Below are positions 35,832 through 49,803 of a stretch of 64,000 nucleotides of DNA, in pieces. Numbering within the stretch: the stretch's first letter is position 1; every line of letters begins with the position of its first letter. The position numbers and the translations under genes are program-made. This DNA is from Morinoia aosen. Lineage: Eukaryota > Arthropoda > Malacostraca > Amphipoda > Talitridae. Location: the NCBI GenBank assembly GCA_030386875.1, contig CM059560.1:47720757-47784756 (forward strand). The letters run 5' to 3'. The notes beneath the pieces were generated by a model that was not told where the DNA came from, searched no databases, and saw nothing but the letters and a program-made list of their open reading frames with translations.

Positions 35832-36949
35832 CCACGCTGAAAAAATACGCGATGGTTAGGAGGGGAGGAACTCCAAAGCCAGCACTGAACGACATTGCAA
35901 AAGACAGAAGTGGCGGGAACTGAGGACTCCATTTAATGAGATTTCACATTAATTTTCCCCCCTTGACACGACGAATGAGGTCGCTAAACTGCTGCCATTA
36001 CCTCGGCTTGATTGCGAAGAGATAAGATCAGCAGGTGCTGCTAGTCTTATTTGCACACAAGCATTTTTCTCACTACTTCATGCATCTATCGAGTCTCGTA
36101 GAGGTTAGAAGCTGTGCAGTGTAATGGAGATCTATTGAACTCCCTAGGTACCCATCAAGCACATCAGAACAACACTACAGTACAACCCTCCGATCATGAC
36201 TAGGTTTGCGCACCTCGAAGAGGTTCATGCTCAGATTGGATTAGATTATAAGCTAGTTGAAGCCTCCCTAACCATAACAAAAGTGTTCTCATTAGAGGAA
36301 TAGGGAAGGTACCATTTAATATGGAATTAAGGGATATCAGATCAGATCATGAGCTTCATTAACCACAAAAAAGGTGTTTCAAAGAAAGAAAGACTGAAGG
36401 CACAATTTTGTTAGGAGTTAAGGGAAAAATTAAGGAATCTATGCACAAGATGTGTCTCACACCATGCGCATAGAAACCAGACTGAAAGAAGTTCATGAAA
36501 TATAAAAACAAGAAGGTAATCACAGCGGCTCAAAAAAAGCACGGTACCGAACTGAGAAATCTATGACCCGAAATAAAAGAAAAAAAAATTATTTTGGCGA
36601 AAGAAAGCCTAACACTTAACCTTCCGTTTGTGACCTAACATCTTTCCTTTGGAAGCGCTAATCCTCATAGAGACAATAGTGATATGTCCTTCAGAGGAAA
36701 TGCAAATTCTATCAGTGTTTTAATTCGAAAAACTTCAGTGTCTCAGAATTCACGACTTGTATTTAATAGTCTGCAACATACATAAAAGTTTGTTTTGTAT
36801 GAATATTTCTAGGGAATTCAAAGCTAACAGGAAATTGAAATCAATCAAATTTACGTTCCCTCTCAAAAACATCAAGAAATTAACTCATTGAATCCTGAAT
36901 CTAATAAAGGACATAACTGTTCAAAAATGTATTACATGACTTCAATTAA

Positions 36950-36977
36950 CAATACAGACCACGCAAGGTCTGTATTG
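36950..36977. repeat. Perfect 11-bp hairpin
   Basis: CAATACAGACC (36950-36960) and GGTCTGTATTG (36967-36977) pair perfectly around the loop ACGCAA. It could be a cruciform or a chance inverted repeat; there is no T-run to suggest a pol III terminator. Confidence 0.85.
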
Positions 36978-37379
36978 CTGTATACATATATCATCAAACA
37001 AACTTAAAGATAAAAGTACAAGAAGCGCAGCATTAGACGTTCACTCAAAAGCCTTATAACAAAAATAAAACACAATGAGAGCGATTCATATTGACTCACA
37101 GCATGCATACACCTACTACAAACTGAGGGAGTCTCAAATTTCAACCGGAAGCAATGACAGTCTGACATCATGCATATAGGATCTATCGAAGAAGCCTTTC
37201 GTATTGAAACGAGAAGCTTTTAAGGCTTGTGTTGACGGCAAGGAACTGCATAAGTGTAAGGTATCCATCCTGTAAGCATCAGCAGCAGAGCTTATCGCTC
37301 CTGATGACTTGCTCATGATCGGCTTCCTTCGCTAGCGGAGACTTGAGCTGGGGACTGGAAGGCGGTGACCGTTTGGCGA

Positions 37380-37506
37380 CTCAGGTGTCAGTTTACAGCG
37401 TCAAGTTCGGTCATGCGTAAAGAAGCATTAAGATAATACCCGTAAACCAAGACGATGTGGCCCCTCGAATGTCTGTTTACTGCGTTCAGTGTGCTCATGC
37501 ATGAAA
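37380..37506 (+). repeat. Degenerate 84-bp spaced duplication
   Basis: A segment of about 42 bp at 37380 is repeated at 37464 with roughly three quarters identity. Shared blocks in order are TGTC, GTTTAC, GCGT and TCATGC. Confidence 0.5.
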
Positions 37507-39396
37507 TGGTCTTAATCAATGAGGAACTTTTATAAAATCAGGCAAAACCTCGTTTGAATTCATAAAAAATCTTGAAATGAGCGATAACCAAACGATATTA
37601 GAGTTAGAGCAAGATTAAAAATAATCTGAAGCGTAAAATAGAATTAACAAGACAACTGTTTAATTCCTTGGTGGGACAAAAAACATGAAACCGAGAGTAA
37701 GAGCATGTTTCAGAATACATAGTGGTCTATAAATAAATCCCTAAAGACAGGATACTTGAGTGAGACTCACTAACGTTTTAGGTTACACGCTTCCCTTGCA
37801 CAATGCCCTCGCATATCCGATGTAGATAGAATACGCTTTCTTCGTACGCCAGCAACGAAATAAAGAACAATTCACACCATACGGATTCAGCCTACGCAAA
37901 TGAAAAATAGTTAAACGTTAATTGAAGAAGCTGAATCGCACAGACCGAGCATTATGACAAAATGCGTAAACAAATAAAGTGTCATGAGCTTCAAAAATGT
38001 ATGAAATCATGACTTAGTATTCATCAGGGATAAATTGACACTAAAGAGCGCAGTAATTCGACGCTGAAAGAATGGCAGCAAAACGCCATAAACAGAGCGC
38101 TAATCGGCCACAAAACAGCATTTCAACACTAGAGCCGGCAGGAAACAGAAGCGACGTGGTAGGGAAATCGTAAGGCATTAAGCAAGGTTAATGTCAGGCA
38201 GAACCGCAGCAGGGCAGGCGATGAGGTTGTCGTAATTGCCAAGTTTAGCAGGTATTAACAGCGTTTTTTGCACCTGACGTTCGATGGGAGCCGCCATCTA
38301 GACCATATTAAGTTCACTGGACAATGCATTCAATATAAAGCAGCACGATTCAGAGAGTTCGCCACAACAAAACATGTCGAAGTTTTGATTATTTGACCCT
38401 GAATGTGTTTGTCAACAGTTCATTTAACGTTGTAGCGCTTCCATCAGAATACGTTGAGAGCACTCGGTCTCTGAGAACTGTGCTCATGGTTCTTATATTT
38501 GTATTGATCTCAATCATTCTCCTGCCTTCGCCAAGGATACGCCTACTGTGCTTGCAAGTCTCTGCGTATTCAGAAAAATTGGGTCTCTTCTTGGTTTTGC
38601 ATTTGTGTGATTTATCCAAGCCTTTCAACAAAATGAGCATTTTTTATTAATGTAAAAAATTATGGTCATACTATTGATTACCGAACAAAGTGCAAGTATC
38701 GAATCGGCAAAAAATTTCCACATCACAAATATGTCATCCTCCTTCGTTGTGTAATTGCTTAGCATAAACGTACGCCTGTGGTATCATAAACATGAATGCA
38801 TGTTTAGAGTCTTGTACGATGCCGTTTATTCTGGACATTTTGCACGCCTGCGGAACACAAAGCTCGGGTAATAAATGCCCGTTCGAAGTTCAGCTCAGAG
38901 ACGTTCTTGAGATCTATCATCATATGGAACAAATTATTGATCCAGGTACAGCTCTGCCAAACGTCACTCCAATTGCGTCAGTAACCTATGGAATCTGTTT
39001 AGATTTTTTGCGTTGAAACGAAGACTTTCGAAAAGAGCCCAACTCAAATAGGTAAATGCATCTTCCCAACTGGCCTTGTAATCTAAAACTATCTTAGGCT
39101 TCAGGTGAATGAAAAGTGTAAAAATTTTTGAATCGTAAAAACTGTTCTAATTCATTTTCTCGGCGATTTTCTTTTGTCGTAGCTTACGTAGAGCGAATGT
39201 TCAATACATTCTGAGTAAGATGCTAAAAGAACGACGTGTTTCTTACGTTTCCTATCGCTTTTTCGTAGTATTGTATAGAAATGTCTCTTAGAGGATGTAG
39301 GACATAATAATTTTTTTTAGAACAGCGCTTTCAATTGTGCGACAAATTAAAGCTTTCGTCTATTGGTACTAGACTTATACTTCCTCTTAAATCATT

Positions 39397-39693
39397 TCAA
39401 AACCATACCCACCGAACTTTCTCAAATTGAATATCGTTCGAAGTTAGTATACCTAAGTCAAACAAATGTTTAAACATCATCGGCGGCAGATAACTTGAGT
39501 ACTGTACATTAAATTCATTCACAAGAAACAAGAAATCAAAAGCAACCTCATGTACCAGAATAATTGCTTCTCGAACAATTGACGATCTGAAAATCCCTTG
39601 TTTTATAGCACGCTCGTGCAGTGCAGCAAGGCAGACCGCCTCAACATCACCTGAAGCGGCAATCCCACCTCCTCCAGTCGGCAAAGCAAGCAA
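39397..39693 (-). CDS. Hypothetical frame, 99 codons, doubtful
   Basis: An open minus-strand frame, bounded upstream by TGA at 39697-39699 and closed by TGA at 39397. There is no ATG until late in the frame, so it would have to be an internal exon. The translation begins with a glycine-rich run (PTGGGGIAASGDVEAV) and continues with mixed hydrophobic and acidic residues. No domain is recognised. A TATAAAA string inside it could equally be a promoter element. Confidence 0.15.
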   Translation of the reverse strand: MLALPTGGGGIAASGDVEAVCLAALHERAIKQGIFRSSIVREAIILVHEVAFDFLFLVNEFNVQYSSYLPPMMFKHLFDLGILTSNDIQFEKVRWVWF

Positions 39694-41150
39694 GCGTCAG
39701 CCAAGCCTGCTGCATCTTACAACATGAGCATTAATATATTGATGCGAGTCTTGAACGCGTGTCTGGCATTATGCCACCTCAAAATAATGAACGATAGTTA
39801 CTGAATTGCGAAGTGGTAGCTAGTCATATTCGATTGGGAGCACCATCCATTATCAATTGCAAATCAAAATGACGAATGGTAGCTGATATTTTAAAGCTTG
39901 TAGCAGTTAATAGCCAGATGTGAGAAAACTAGAATTCAGCTCAACGGGAACACAGTAGGTATAGCAACAAGAAATACAATCAAGAATGGTGAACGATCAT
40001 AAGTGTGAATGAGTGTAGGGAAACGAACAAATCCGAGTGAACATGTTTATTCAAAGATAAAGCGTGTTCGCTTAGAGGAGCACGATGAATATAGTGATGG
40101 TGGCCCGAATATTGAGAATTTGCACCAGGAAACTGCCCTCGGCTGGCGTGCATAAAATTACACGCTTGCATGATCACAGCTGTCGTACAATTATAATTCG
40201 ACATTTAATTAGCAAGTAGCTGAAGTACGACCACCATTTACATTTCCAGTGATTGTCAATTTGACTGAATTTCGGAGAGATTCGTACGATACATGCATTC
40301 GTTTGCGGATGGCACTGCGCGGTTATAAAAATACATCCTGAAAATATTCATTGAGTTGAAACGTTCGCAGCGTGCATCCCCTTTGCAAAATTACTATGAG
40401 CTCTCGAAGCAGCAAACTAGCTGAATTGTTCAACACAAATGAATTGGGATAGGCAACAAAGAACTAATTACTTACACAGCGATCACTCACACGCGGGAAA
40501 TTCCCTTCTGTATTATATACACGAAAAAAAAATTTAAATGCCCAGTTCAAAAACGTCTAGTATTAATGTCTCATTAATTGCCTTTAAGAAACGAAAAGCA
40601 TCTCAGAAAGAGCGAGTTAAATATAAACAGAAGAATTGTGGGTTCGGTTCAGTTGACTTAGCTAATTTAGGACCCAAATTTCCCACGAAAATGATTACAA
40701 TGTATTCAATTTTATAAATAACAATGCGAAACTTAAGGTAATGAGAAAAAATACAATTGAAACTGAAGACCAGGAAATTAAAAAAAATTACTAATCAAAT
40801 ATACGTAGTTTCCATTCTTGATAAAATTATAATAATTTCATCAACTGCACAGATAAAATAACGAATGGGAACTATTCAATAAAAAGACCACCAATATAGC
40901 TTTCTAAACTTCTGCTGGTGGGCAAAAAGATTATTCCACAGCTGGAATGACCGTCCTTAGAATATATCACTGTAAGTATTTTACTTAGCCAAAATAGATC
41001 AATAGTCCATCATCAGCCATGCCATGGAATGGAGCGCTGAATGCAGGCGGCCAACCATATACTCAGATCAGGGAGACGATTTTCAATAAAGTAACTATCC
41101 CCTTCTTCTTTATGTGTTTTACTCTAAGCAAGTAAGCTCCAGCATCGATC

Positions 41151-41454
41151 TAAATATACGTATATCTTCTATATATTTGTATATATTCTGTGTGTATATA
41201 TGTATCCATTTGTATATGCATTTAATGTATACATTTAAATATATGTATATATATATGTATATGTATATAATGTATTTTTTTATATATTACGTATGTATAC
41301 ATTTAGAAATATATTATAGGTGCTCATATTTATATACGTTTAAAAGTATATATTCATACTGATAATATATATGTATGTATATATATAATATATATATATA
41401 TAATATATATGTATGTTTATATATATAATATATATATATATGTACTGTATATAT
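41151..41454. repeat. TA-rich microsatellite
   Basis: Interrupted (TA)n with TATG, TATAC and TTTATA variants. It is densest at 41365-41450, where TATATA runs alternate with TATGTATGT words. The open frame across it, rich in Tyr, Ile and Met, is a low-complexity artefact. Confidence 0.95.
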
Positions 41455-44400
41455 GTTCCTAACCCAATCTACAATAAGTTTTAGCGACGACGCTTACTTT
41501 TTGTAAAGTACAAATGTATTTCGTTGTTAGGAAGTTTCAGTCGCCTGAACGTGTAATCTCGACGTCTATCGCACTCGTAAATTCATTAAACTGTCTCGAC
41601 CAAACCCCCATTCTAGCCTTATGCTTGCGGTCGCAGCGTCTGTTAATGACAAAGAATCTATTCAGCCGTCTTGACCGTTCCAGTGTTCCAGGCCTGCCGT
41701 CTGTGTCCTTCGAAAAGACCAAACGATCATCCCGCTCGCCACTGCATGACCGCTCAGAGCTTCATTAGTGACCACCGAACGCAAACCCTCAACACGGCGA
41801 CTGTGGGCTAAACAAATATCCTTAATGACAGCTTTGGTGTTGGCTCTGGCGCACTGATAATTTCCAAACGTGCACCCATAGGCAAATAGACCAAAGACAC
41901 AGACGCATTACGGCTTAAAACAGAGGGCTGGACCGAGTCTCTCCAAACCTCACCAACGTGCGAACTTAGAGTTTAGAAGTGACGAAAGTCACACATCGTC
42001 GATCAGCAACGCAGCCAAAGCAAACGCAGAGGCGGCACCAATGAACTGAAGAAACAGATGGAGGGAAAATCCCTGAGAACAGAAACTCTAAAATATTTTA
42101 CGTCGATATCTATTGAGGCAGAAAAGTCATCCAAGATACCTCAAGAAGACATCCAGAGGAGAATCATATCCTCTATAAACACACCGTAGCGTAACGTCAA
42201 GACATATTTTAATTTCGTGTAAACTGCCGCTAGAATGACCGCAACACGTACTTATGCGGGCAGATTCTTGTGTTAGAAGCATTTCCGACCTCAAAAGTGT
42301 ATTGAAAAAATGCAGGTGGACAAGCCAAGAAGGCTGAAGGCAAGCAGGTTTTCAGGTCACGATCGTTCCTTGAATCGTCGGATGCTAAGAACTGCGTGTC
42401 TTCAAATAAATCGTCGAACAAATATTATTATGGTGAAATCATTTTTAAACATCAGTGGTTGTTTTACGAGTCATTAGAGCTTAAATCCTTGAAATTATGA
42501 TGCACATACAAGAGATGCACTAAATTAACAATATTGCAAATACTGCAGATCATTCGCCCTGTATCAGTTCCCCGAGCTACCTTAGTCACGTTTATAGTTT
42601 ATTGTGCACAACGGTCGAGAACGTGATGACACGTTTTATAGAAGATAGATTCAGGTTTTTCCACACACGATTTTTCGAGAAATTCCCAAAATCTTTGGAA
42701 GGATGTAGCTCTTAAAGAACGCAAAATTTAAACATGGAAGAGCACATGCTTTTAGTAAACCTGAACTCCAAATGTGCCTGTCGTACGTGACATTCGTCCA
42801 CAGCTTCTTCGTGGAGCGAGCGATGCATCACAATCAACTATTGACTGTCGCACACCTCCAACAATCAAGTCGCTAGGAGTGAGGTACACACTAGACTATG
42901 GCCTAAGTCACGCTCTTTAGGTAGAGCAGTCTCCTCAATCCCAGGCATTAGAGCAACGCATTACCCAGCACACATCAAAACTTGCACAAACGTTTAATTG
43001 ATCGTCTCACACCTATACAATCAGGACCATTCTTAGGACAACGGACGCCGCCGGTAAAATGAAAAATTATTCAACAGAATCGAACATTATTTCAGTTAAA
43101 CAAATATGTACAATGATATCGTACGAAGCATTGAATATAAGCAACGTAAGTAAAATCATCCAACTGCAGTTGCTGCACATAAAAAAGTAAAGTACTTCAG
43201 GGTAAAGAAATTAAAATCTTCAAAACCAGAAAGTAAAAGAAAACGTTAATAATTCATATTGCCTGAAGAGGCAGATATAAAAAAGAAAAGGTGGCAATAG
43301 TTCTTAGAGCACTAATAGGATTTTAAATTTATTAGTTGTTTTGTATTCTGAATTTCTACAAACTGTATCTAAACCATTTTTAGCCTTTATAATGCAAAAA
43401 CTAAGCCCCGTAAAATAGTTTGCAAATTTCAGATCAAATTCTGTTTTTATTCATCTACATATGTATGTGTTTGCTAAAAATTAACATAAAAATTCACGGA
43501 CGTAAGTGAATGAATATTTTCACACAAATAAAAATCTTAAAAGAGTCGCATGAAAATACAGAATGCCTGCATTTTCAGCGCGCACACTCCGTTTTGTTAT
43601 GTGTTTCTTGCACAGACGCCATCGAATTTTGACAATTTGCATGAATTCCTGAATAGTATTCCATATTTCAAGTTGATGTTTCCAGTAGCATAACATTAGC
43701 TGGTCCCAAGGCCACCTCGCCGGTTAAATTTCCAACGCGGAAATAATAACCTCAAATAATTGTCCTTCCTAACTTCATAAAAAATTATTTACGCACAGCC
43801 TGCTCCAAGGAAATCTTGGATTCATGCCAGCACTAAATATGATAAGACGAGGAGGAAATTACCGGGTTATTTAACCACCTTCTCCAAGACGTTTCCAGTA
43901 CACAAGAAGGGCATTTGTATCTTACGGTTCATGTCCCTTGATGCCGATTTGGAGCACATCACTGATAGAGAGGCCACTTTTCCGCCTGTCTCCCTGCACG
44001 AAACTGAATAGAAATATACAAGCAGCAGGACTTTCAGACGACTAGCAATCAAGGCATACATTGATGAAACTATTTTATTCAGAAGCCTCCACTATTGATG
44101 TTTTATTATTGGTTTCAATAACTATTTCAACTTGAAAGGATTTTGAAAAAAGTAACTACATGATTGCATAGGAGCCAAAAAGATGAAATGCATGAAGTTT
44201 AAAGTTACTTTGTCCCGTAAAATAATGTGTAAATGTGGCTGCAGGCAGATAAATGCTTTAGGTCAATAGCGAAAAGGCAAGCTAATGGACCTTCAAAAAA
44301 GAAATCTTTATGACTCATCCAAGTCGGACAAAGAAAAATATGTGCAGCATTAATTTTAAAACTGGGAATTGAGGGAATATATTTTTCCATGTAAAGCAAT

Positions 44401-45278
44401 ACTTAATAATTTTGTTTTTCTGTCAATGCACCATGCACTCCTGATTCTGAGTTCAGTATCCTGATCGAATTGAAGTTATGGCTGGTCAATTTGTTTCAAC
44501 ACTGCTCTTTTATTTAGCAATCGAGAAAAATACGCATTCAAAAATCACGCACCAGAGCTAGGTGTAACGATTAGGTGTATAGTAATCAGATACATCAGAG
44601 GCATCATAATCTTGCATCAGCAGCACTTGGGTTTAACCACGAAAATCGAACTGCTATATTACATCGGTTTACGATCCCAAGCAATTCTATAGCGTAAATA
44701 GCAATCCTAACTTGAACAGAACTATGCCTAAATCTACACTATACGAAGTCAGAGCAATATCCGATGCTTCTTTTGTTGCCGTAAACATTTCCGCTAGACA
44801 AACAACTAATCCATAAATGTAAGATTTCATCTGCTCACGTTATAATCTACTAGCAAAAATTTTCTATTATAAGACGCAATGCACTGGGTTACCAATTGGT
44901 TACGTTAGCTTACCGTATTATAGTTGCTCAAATTATTGATTTTAAACTCAAACGATTTAGGACCAAAAATTAATTCTAACGATTCAAATATTCCAGGATT
45001 AAACCTGTTAAAGCACATCTTAAAATAAATTTATTTATTCTCCAACTCTGCCCTTGTAAAATCGGTCACAAAATCGGTAACAGGTGAATTAATACGTTGA
45101 CCGCGATGGCTTAAAGTGAATTTCAGCATTCAAATCAAATTTAAAGTCTAAAGTTGTTGTCAATTTTCTAAATATCAACTATCAAATGGGTCTAATAAAT
45201 ACCATAAATTTTAAAAGATTGTTAACATTTTTGAAGCGACACATCCATGGGTCGTTTGGCAGCAGGAAGAACTTGAGC

Positions 45279-45298
45279 ACGACCCATCGATGGGTCGT
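45279..45298. repeat. Perfect 20-bp palindrome
   Basis: ACGACCCATCGATGGGTCGT is its own reverse complement. The half-site ATGGGTCGT also occurs upstream at 45247-45255, making three occurrences of the half-site within about 50 bases. Confidence 0.9.
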
Positions 45299-46979
45299 AT
45301 CGCAAACAACATACTAAAATACAGACTAGGGTTTACTTAATGAGTCAGGCTAAAGCTGCACTATTTCTAGAGCAAAAGAAACCTACGAGTTCAATGAAAA
45401 CTAAGCACATTTCTTCATCATAGAGGAGACAAAGCAAGCACTGAGCTACAGAGGACCAGAAGAAGAAGCACGTTCAAAAGTCACAAGTCCTCCACCCACT
45501 GAAGAGACTGGCATAACAAGTCCGTATTGTCCCCCACTCCCTCCGTTTATGGGCTCTCCGACTGACACAGCGATCAGCTAATGCAATAAGGTCCTTACCA
45601 AACCCAAAGCACAATACACAGCTTCATACGCACGAAGTAGTACCTCGTTATTTTAAGCTATGGCCTGGCTACTCCTTGTATTTGACCAGTTTCCACTCAA
45701 AGTCAGGTAGAAGATTACGACGTCAAATGGCGCGTTGATTTATTCAAACGCATAAACCTGATGGCATGCATGCTAAAACTATGTAACCAATCAAGTATTT
45801 TTCCCTACTCGTCCCTCATTTTCAGTGTTTTTCGACGACTTCATCAGAAGTGAGATAGAAAAATGTCTTTAAAATAGAATGGCTGGCCCAAAATGATAAT
45901 ATCGGCTTGAGCAGCAAGAAAAATGTAAGTTGCACACAGATTCTACAACTACGCTTCTTAATATATAGAAATAATTTCTGTAGCACGTTCAATTTAGAAT
46001 GAAACAATCAAGAATAAGTACGAAACAGACGGTGAGATGAGACAAAGTTCAAGAAACACATACCATTCAAACATTCTTGTGTCTCCATGAAATATCTAAA
46101 TTACAGATATCTCACAACTTTATCGCTTCATACGTATGCATAATATGTCTAAAAAACACATTTCATACGACCTCATAAACATTATACTCTAGTTGAGAAA
46201 CGTAAAGAAATCAACAAAAACAAAAATAACGACACGAAGACATCATTCTCAACGCCTGAAGGGACAGGCATGATGATCCTAAGCCCTCGATACGTACGAT
46301 GAGCCGTGGACCAAATAAGTGAGGCATGGATCAGTCAATGGAGCAGGCGGCGGAGGATCAGGAGAACGCGATGGTTATCTCGGAGACGAGCGTGAGGCGA
46401 ATTGTAAACGCGCCACCGCTGGAGCGCAACAATCAAAAGCCATTGAAGATATTACTGGAACCAGGGGGAGTGCACCGCTCTAGAAGGCCGTTTTAGACTT
46501 CAAGGTTTTCTATGAAAGATTCATGTGTTTTAGAAATAAATAATGTTTTAAGTTTAGAATGTACGTAGAGCTTTAACTTTGAAGGTACATGGGCGCAATA
46601 ATGACCACGTATCCCCTAGCCGCGGCGTATATGTCGAGGTAGATTGCAAGCATTAGCTCTGGTCATCCTGGAATGGTACGGTCCATCCATAGCCGGTTTT
46701 CATGAGATTGGGGTTATGAAAGACGCAGGGGAGGAACAAATTTAATGGAACCGGTGTAGATGCAACACTAGATATCAAGCAACTCTCAAATAAAAATGAG
46801 TGATAAATAGTATACTCTAGAAGCATTTAACGCCGCTAGGCTTTCAACAGCTTCGATTAAAGTTTGGTAGGACTATCAAAGTAATTTGCTGCTTTTCTGA
46901 AATCTTTACTCTCTATTAGGATGCAAATTAACCGATATTTTTCAAGCATACACGACACAGAAAAACGTTTTTTCTTATC

Positions 46980-47000
46980 ACTTTCCATGTAATGGAAAGT
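46980..47000. repeat. Small hairpin, 9-bp arms
   Basis: ACTTTCCAT (46980-46988) and ATGGAAAGT (46992-47000) pair around the loop GTA. Confidence 0.85.
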
Positions 47001-49803
47001 AGGTGCAAATTTTGTTACTGTCAAGCACATGGCTGACTTTGAGCCCATTTGAGAAGTAAAAAGAAGAAAACAGAACACATGCACGCTCGCTACTCTCCTA
47101 TTACTAACGCACCCCCATCAGAGGAATTATTAAGCAATTTTTAGCTTAAGCTGAACGCAACTATATAAACACGCACCATACCTGCTCAAGCCACTGAAGG
47201 AAAAGAAGATAATACCAGCGTTTGAGACGCAAATTAAATCATTTCCAAAAGGGAAGCAAAAAATGAAGGTCTTTTTCATCATTCTAATGGCTCGCTTTCC
47301 AGAGCGCATGAACAGACAAGCTAGTATTTAAAGGGTTGAAAAGCCCATCGGCCTAGCGATCTGAGAATGGAAAATTGCAGCCTTCAGGTCCGGAGGATTT
47401 TGTTCAGACACGAGCAGCTGAAAGGGACTGAAAACAGCCGTACTTCCAGTCCGAACGCAAATTTTCCAACCGGACTCGGCAAATGTGGAAAGTTGTAAGC
47501 CATGTTAGCGCTTAGCGTTGCGGCGCTTTCGAATATTTGAGTCGATTACATAGTTGCATTTGAAGTTCAACTTTATTTTGCACCCTAGGGAAAAAACACC
47601 AACAGAATAATGAAAACATGTAATACTCATGTTCCCAGAATCGTGACCGTATGTCTACGTTCCAATATGACTCCGAAGAAAAAACCTGATTCACAGAATT
47701 ACACAGGCTAAATTCAAGGAAAATATTTTCTGAGTTTTATGTATTCTAAATAAAGTGCAAGAAATTAACGCGCTGGAACCTCAACTACGACTCCTTTGAA
47801 ATTCCCATATTCATGCGCGTTGCGGTCCATGTTAGGTAAGAGGGAGGTGCCAGAAACATAAATATACGTTCGGAACGACCACCGATGGGATCGCTATCTA
47901 GTGAGAAGAGCACCCAGCTTCTGATTGTGTTTACATGAGCGCATCAAAAGTATCTATTTGCATTCAGATGCATGCCCACTTCGGCCATACTGCTGTAATT
48001 TATGTAAACGAGATTTCCAAGACTGGTCGCTTCTTAGAGTATCTTAGACTCGAACGTATGATGATGTTATCGAACGGGCATCAATGGTCAGAAAATTTAA
48101 GGTTGTTTACACTGTTAAGTCCAAATTTGAAGGGGTATTAATTCGAGCCGACATCTAAAGGAGCAGAATAAGTTCAGAAAGCAACTCACAAGTCAATGGA
48201 GAATACAAACTGGATGAGTGCAACTATGCTAGTAAGTTACGATAAACACTCAAATCCTTCACCTTCACTTTTAACTAAGTAGTATTACGCTCAAGTTGGA
48301 AGAGGTTATCGGTGAGAATCTCTTGCATAAAGCTGTATTCAAATCAGGAAATATCAAGGTAGACTTCACTTGAAGGAGAACAATGGAGATGAAGCCAAAA
48401 GTTCGAAAACTAACCATCCAACACCTGCAACTGGAAAACTTCAAACTGGAGATTAATTCTGACGATTGTTTGTGATCAGTCGACTGATACAATCAATGGA
48501 CTTTTGTGAATTTTATTTTATGCATCCATTAGTAAAATTTTCTTCATCTTCACTTCAGCAGAATTTTCCACGCACAAATCAGAGGTTCAGTGTCTCTGAG
48601 TCTAAAATTTGCTAGATCGACATCCTCCAGAGTAGTCCGTAGACCCTTATGAGCTAAATTGCAACCACCAGACCGTCATCTATTCTATGTTTGACACTGA
48701 AGTATGTAAAGCAAGACACATCATCGAGATCCCAATCAGATTTCCATCGTTTTCTGAACCATAGCTGACAAGCGAACCACAATCCAGTTTATCGTGAATC
48801 AATTGAGAATATCAAATTACAAACCAGATTTGCGACTCCTACTTTTTGCCCGCATTTCTGCGCCTCACACGCACTTCACGCGAACAGCGGCGGCACGCGG
48901 CCTGGAGGGGACAATACAGCAGTGTCCGCTTGCTGCGGGTACTGCTGAAGGCGCTAAACTTAGGCTCGGAGTTTGAAACTTGGAAACCTAGCTCGTTTAC
49001 ATAGTTTCCCCTTAGAAATTGAAGTTAGCCCGCAATTGGCCACTCAACTCATGTCTATAAATGTAAAAATGGACGCCAGTTGGACCAAGCAGGCTTCATC
49101 GAGTCCCGGTTATAATAAGGAGGTATTTGAAAACTAGGTGCCGTGATATGCATCAACCTGGCAAATAAAACAGCCGTAATTGATACACAGGTGGTTGGGA
49201 CGTCGGTCCGCTCATACCTTAAAATATTCATAACAGTGGCCAGTCGCCATGATGGTAGAGAGTTCCAGCTGTCACCAATTACGCTAACTAGAAGAGAAAA
49301 TAACCTGGTTTCTGGTACGGACATTGCGGCGTCCACAAAGAATGTTTTGACGGCAGGAAAGAACTTTCCGCGTTGGTATTTCTTAATTAAAGCTCATCAA
49401 GAATAATTTCCTCTAACGAGGATTTTATTTACAAACACTGCATTGCTTAAGGATAATGAATAAAAGAAAAATACATAAAGAGTGATTTAACGATGATCTT
49501 GAAAATTTTTTGCGCAAAAAAGAGGCTCAAATTGTTGCCTTTAGATGGAAAAAATGTGCAAATTGAGAGGAATTTTAATTTTACTCGAAGAAAGTGCAAA
49601 AACAATTAGACAAAAGTTGGAGACGAATTGATCACGAATTAAGTAATAAAATGCAGACTTAAACTTCAAGCGCGCTCCGCGAAAACACATGCTACGAAAT
49701 ACATTTCTAAAACATATCTTGATTTGTTTAAATCTGCGTTGCGTACAATTATGTGTAGAATCTATAAATATTTCAACATAAATGTGATGACCCAACTATA
49801 AAC

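Larger units (their letters stand above)
35832..41150. other. Gene-poor unique DNA
   Basis: No recognised gene. It contains a perfect 11-bp hairpin (36950-36977), a degenerate duplication (37380-37506) and two AT-rich open frames on opposite strands at 38389-38650. The minus-strand frame at 39397-39693 is described separately. Confidence 0.5.
41455..49803. other. Gene-poor unique DNA
   Basis: No recognised gene. GC-richer patches at 41530-42060 and 46250-46480 have no known motif. A perfect 20-bp palindrome lies at 45279-45298 and a 9-bp hairpin at 46980-47000. A TATATAAACACG string at 47164 has no initiator at the expected distance. Confidence 0.5.

Noticed and set aside
38333-38360. ATATAAAGC with ATTCAG as a core promoter
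   Set aside because: The two motifs are only about 17 bases apart, too close for a TATA-initiator pair.
41114-41362. 82-codon Tyr/Ile-rich frame
   Set aside because: It is a translation of the TA-rich microsatellite.
47161-47200. TATATAAACACG as a promoter
   Set aside because: No initiator motif 25-36 bases downstream and no open frame following.
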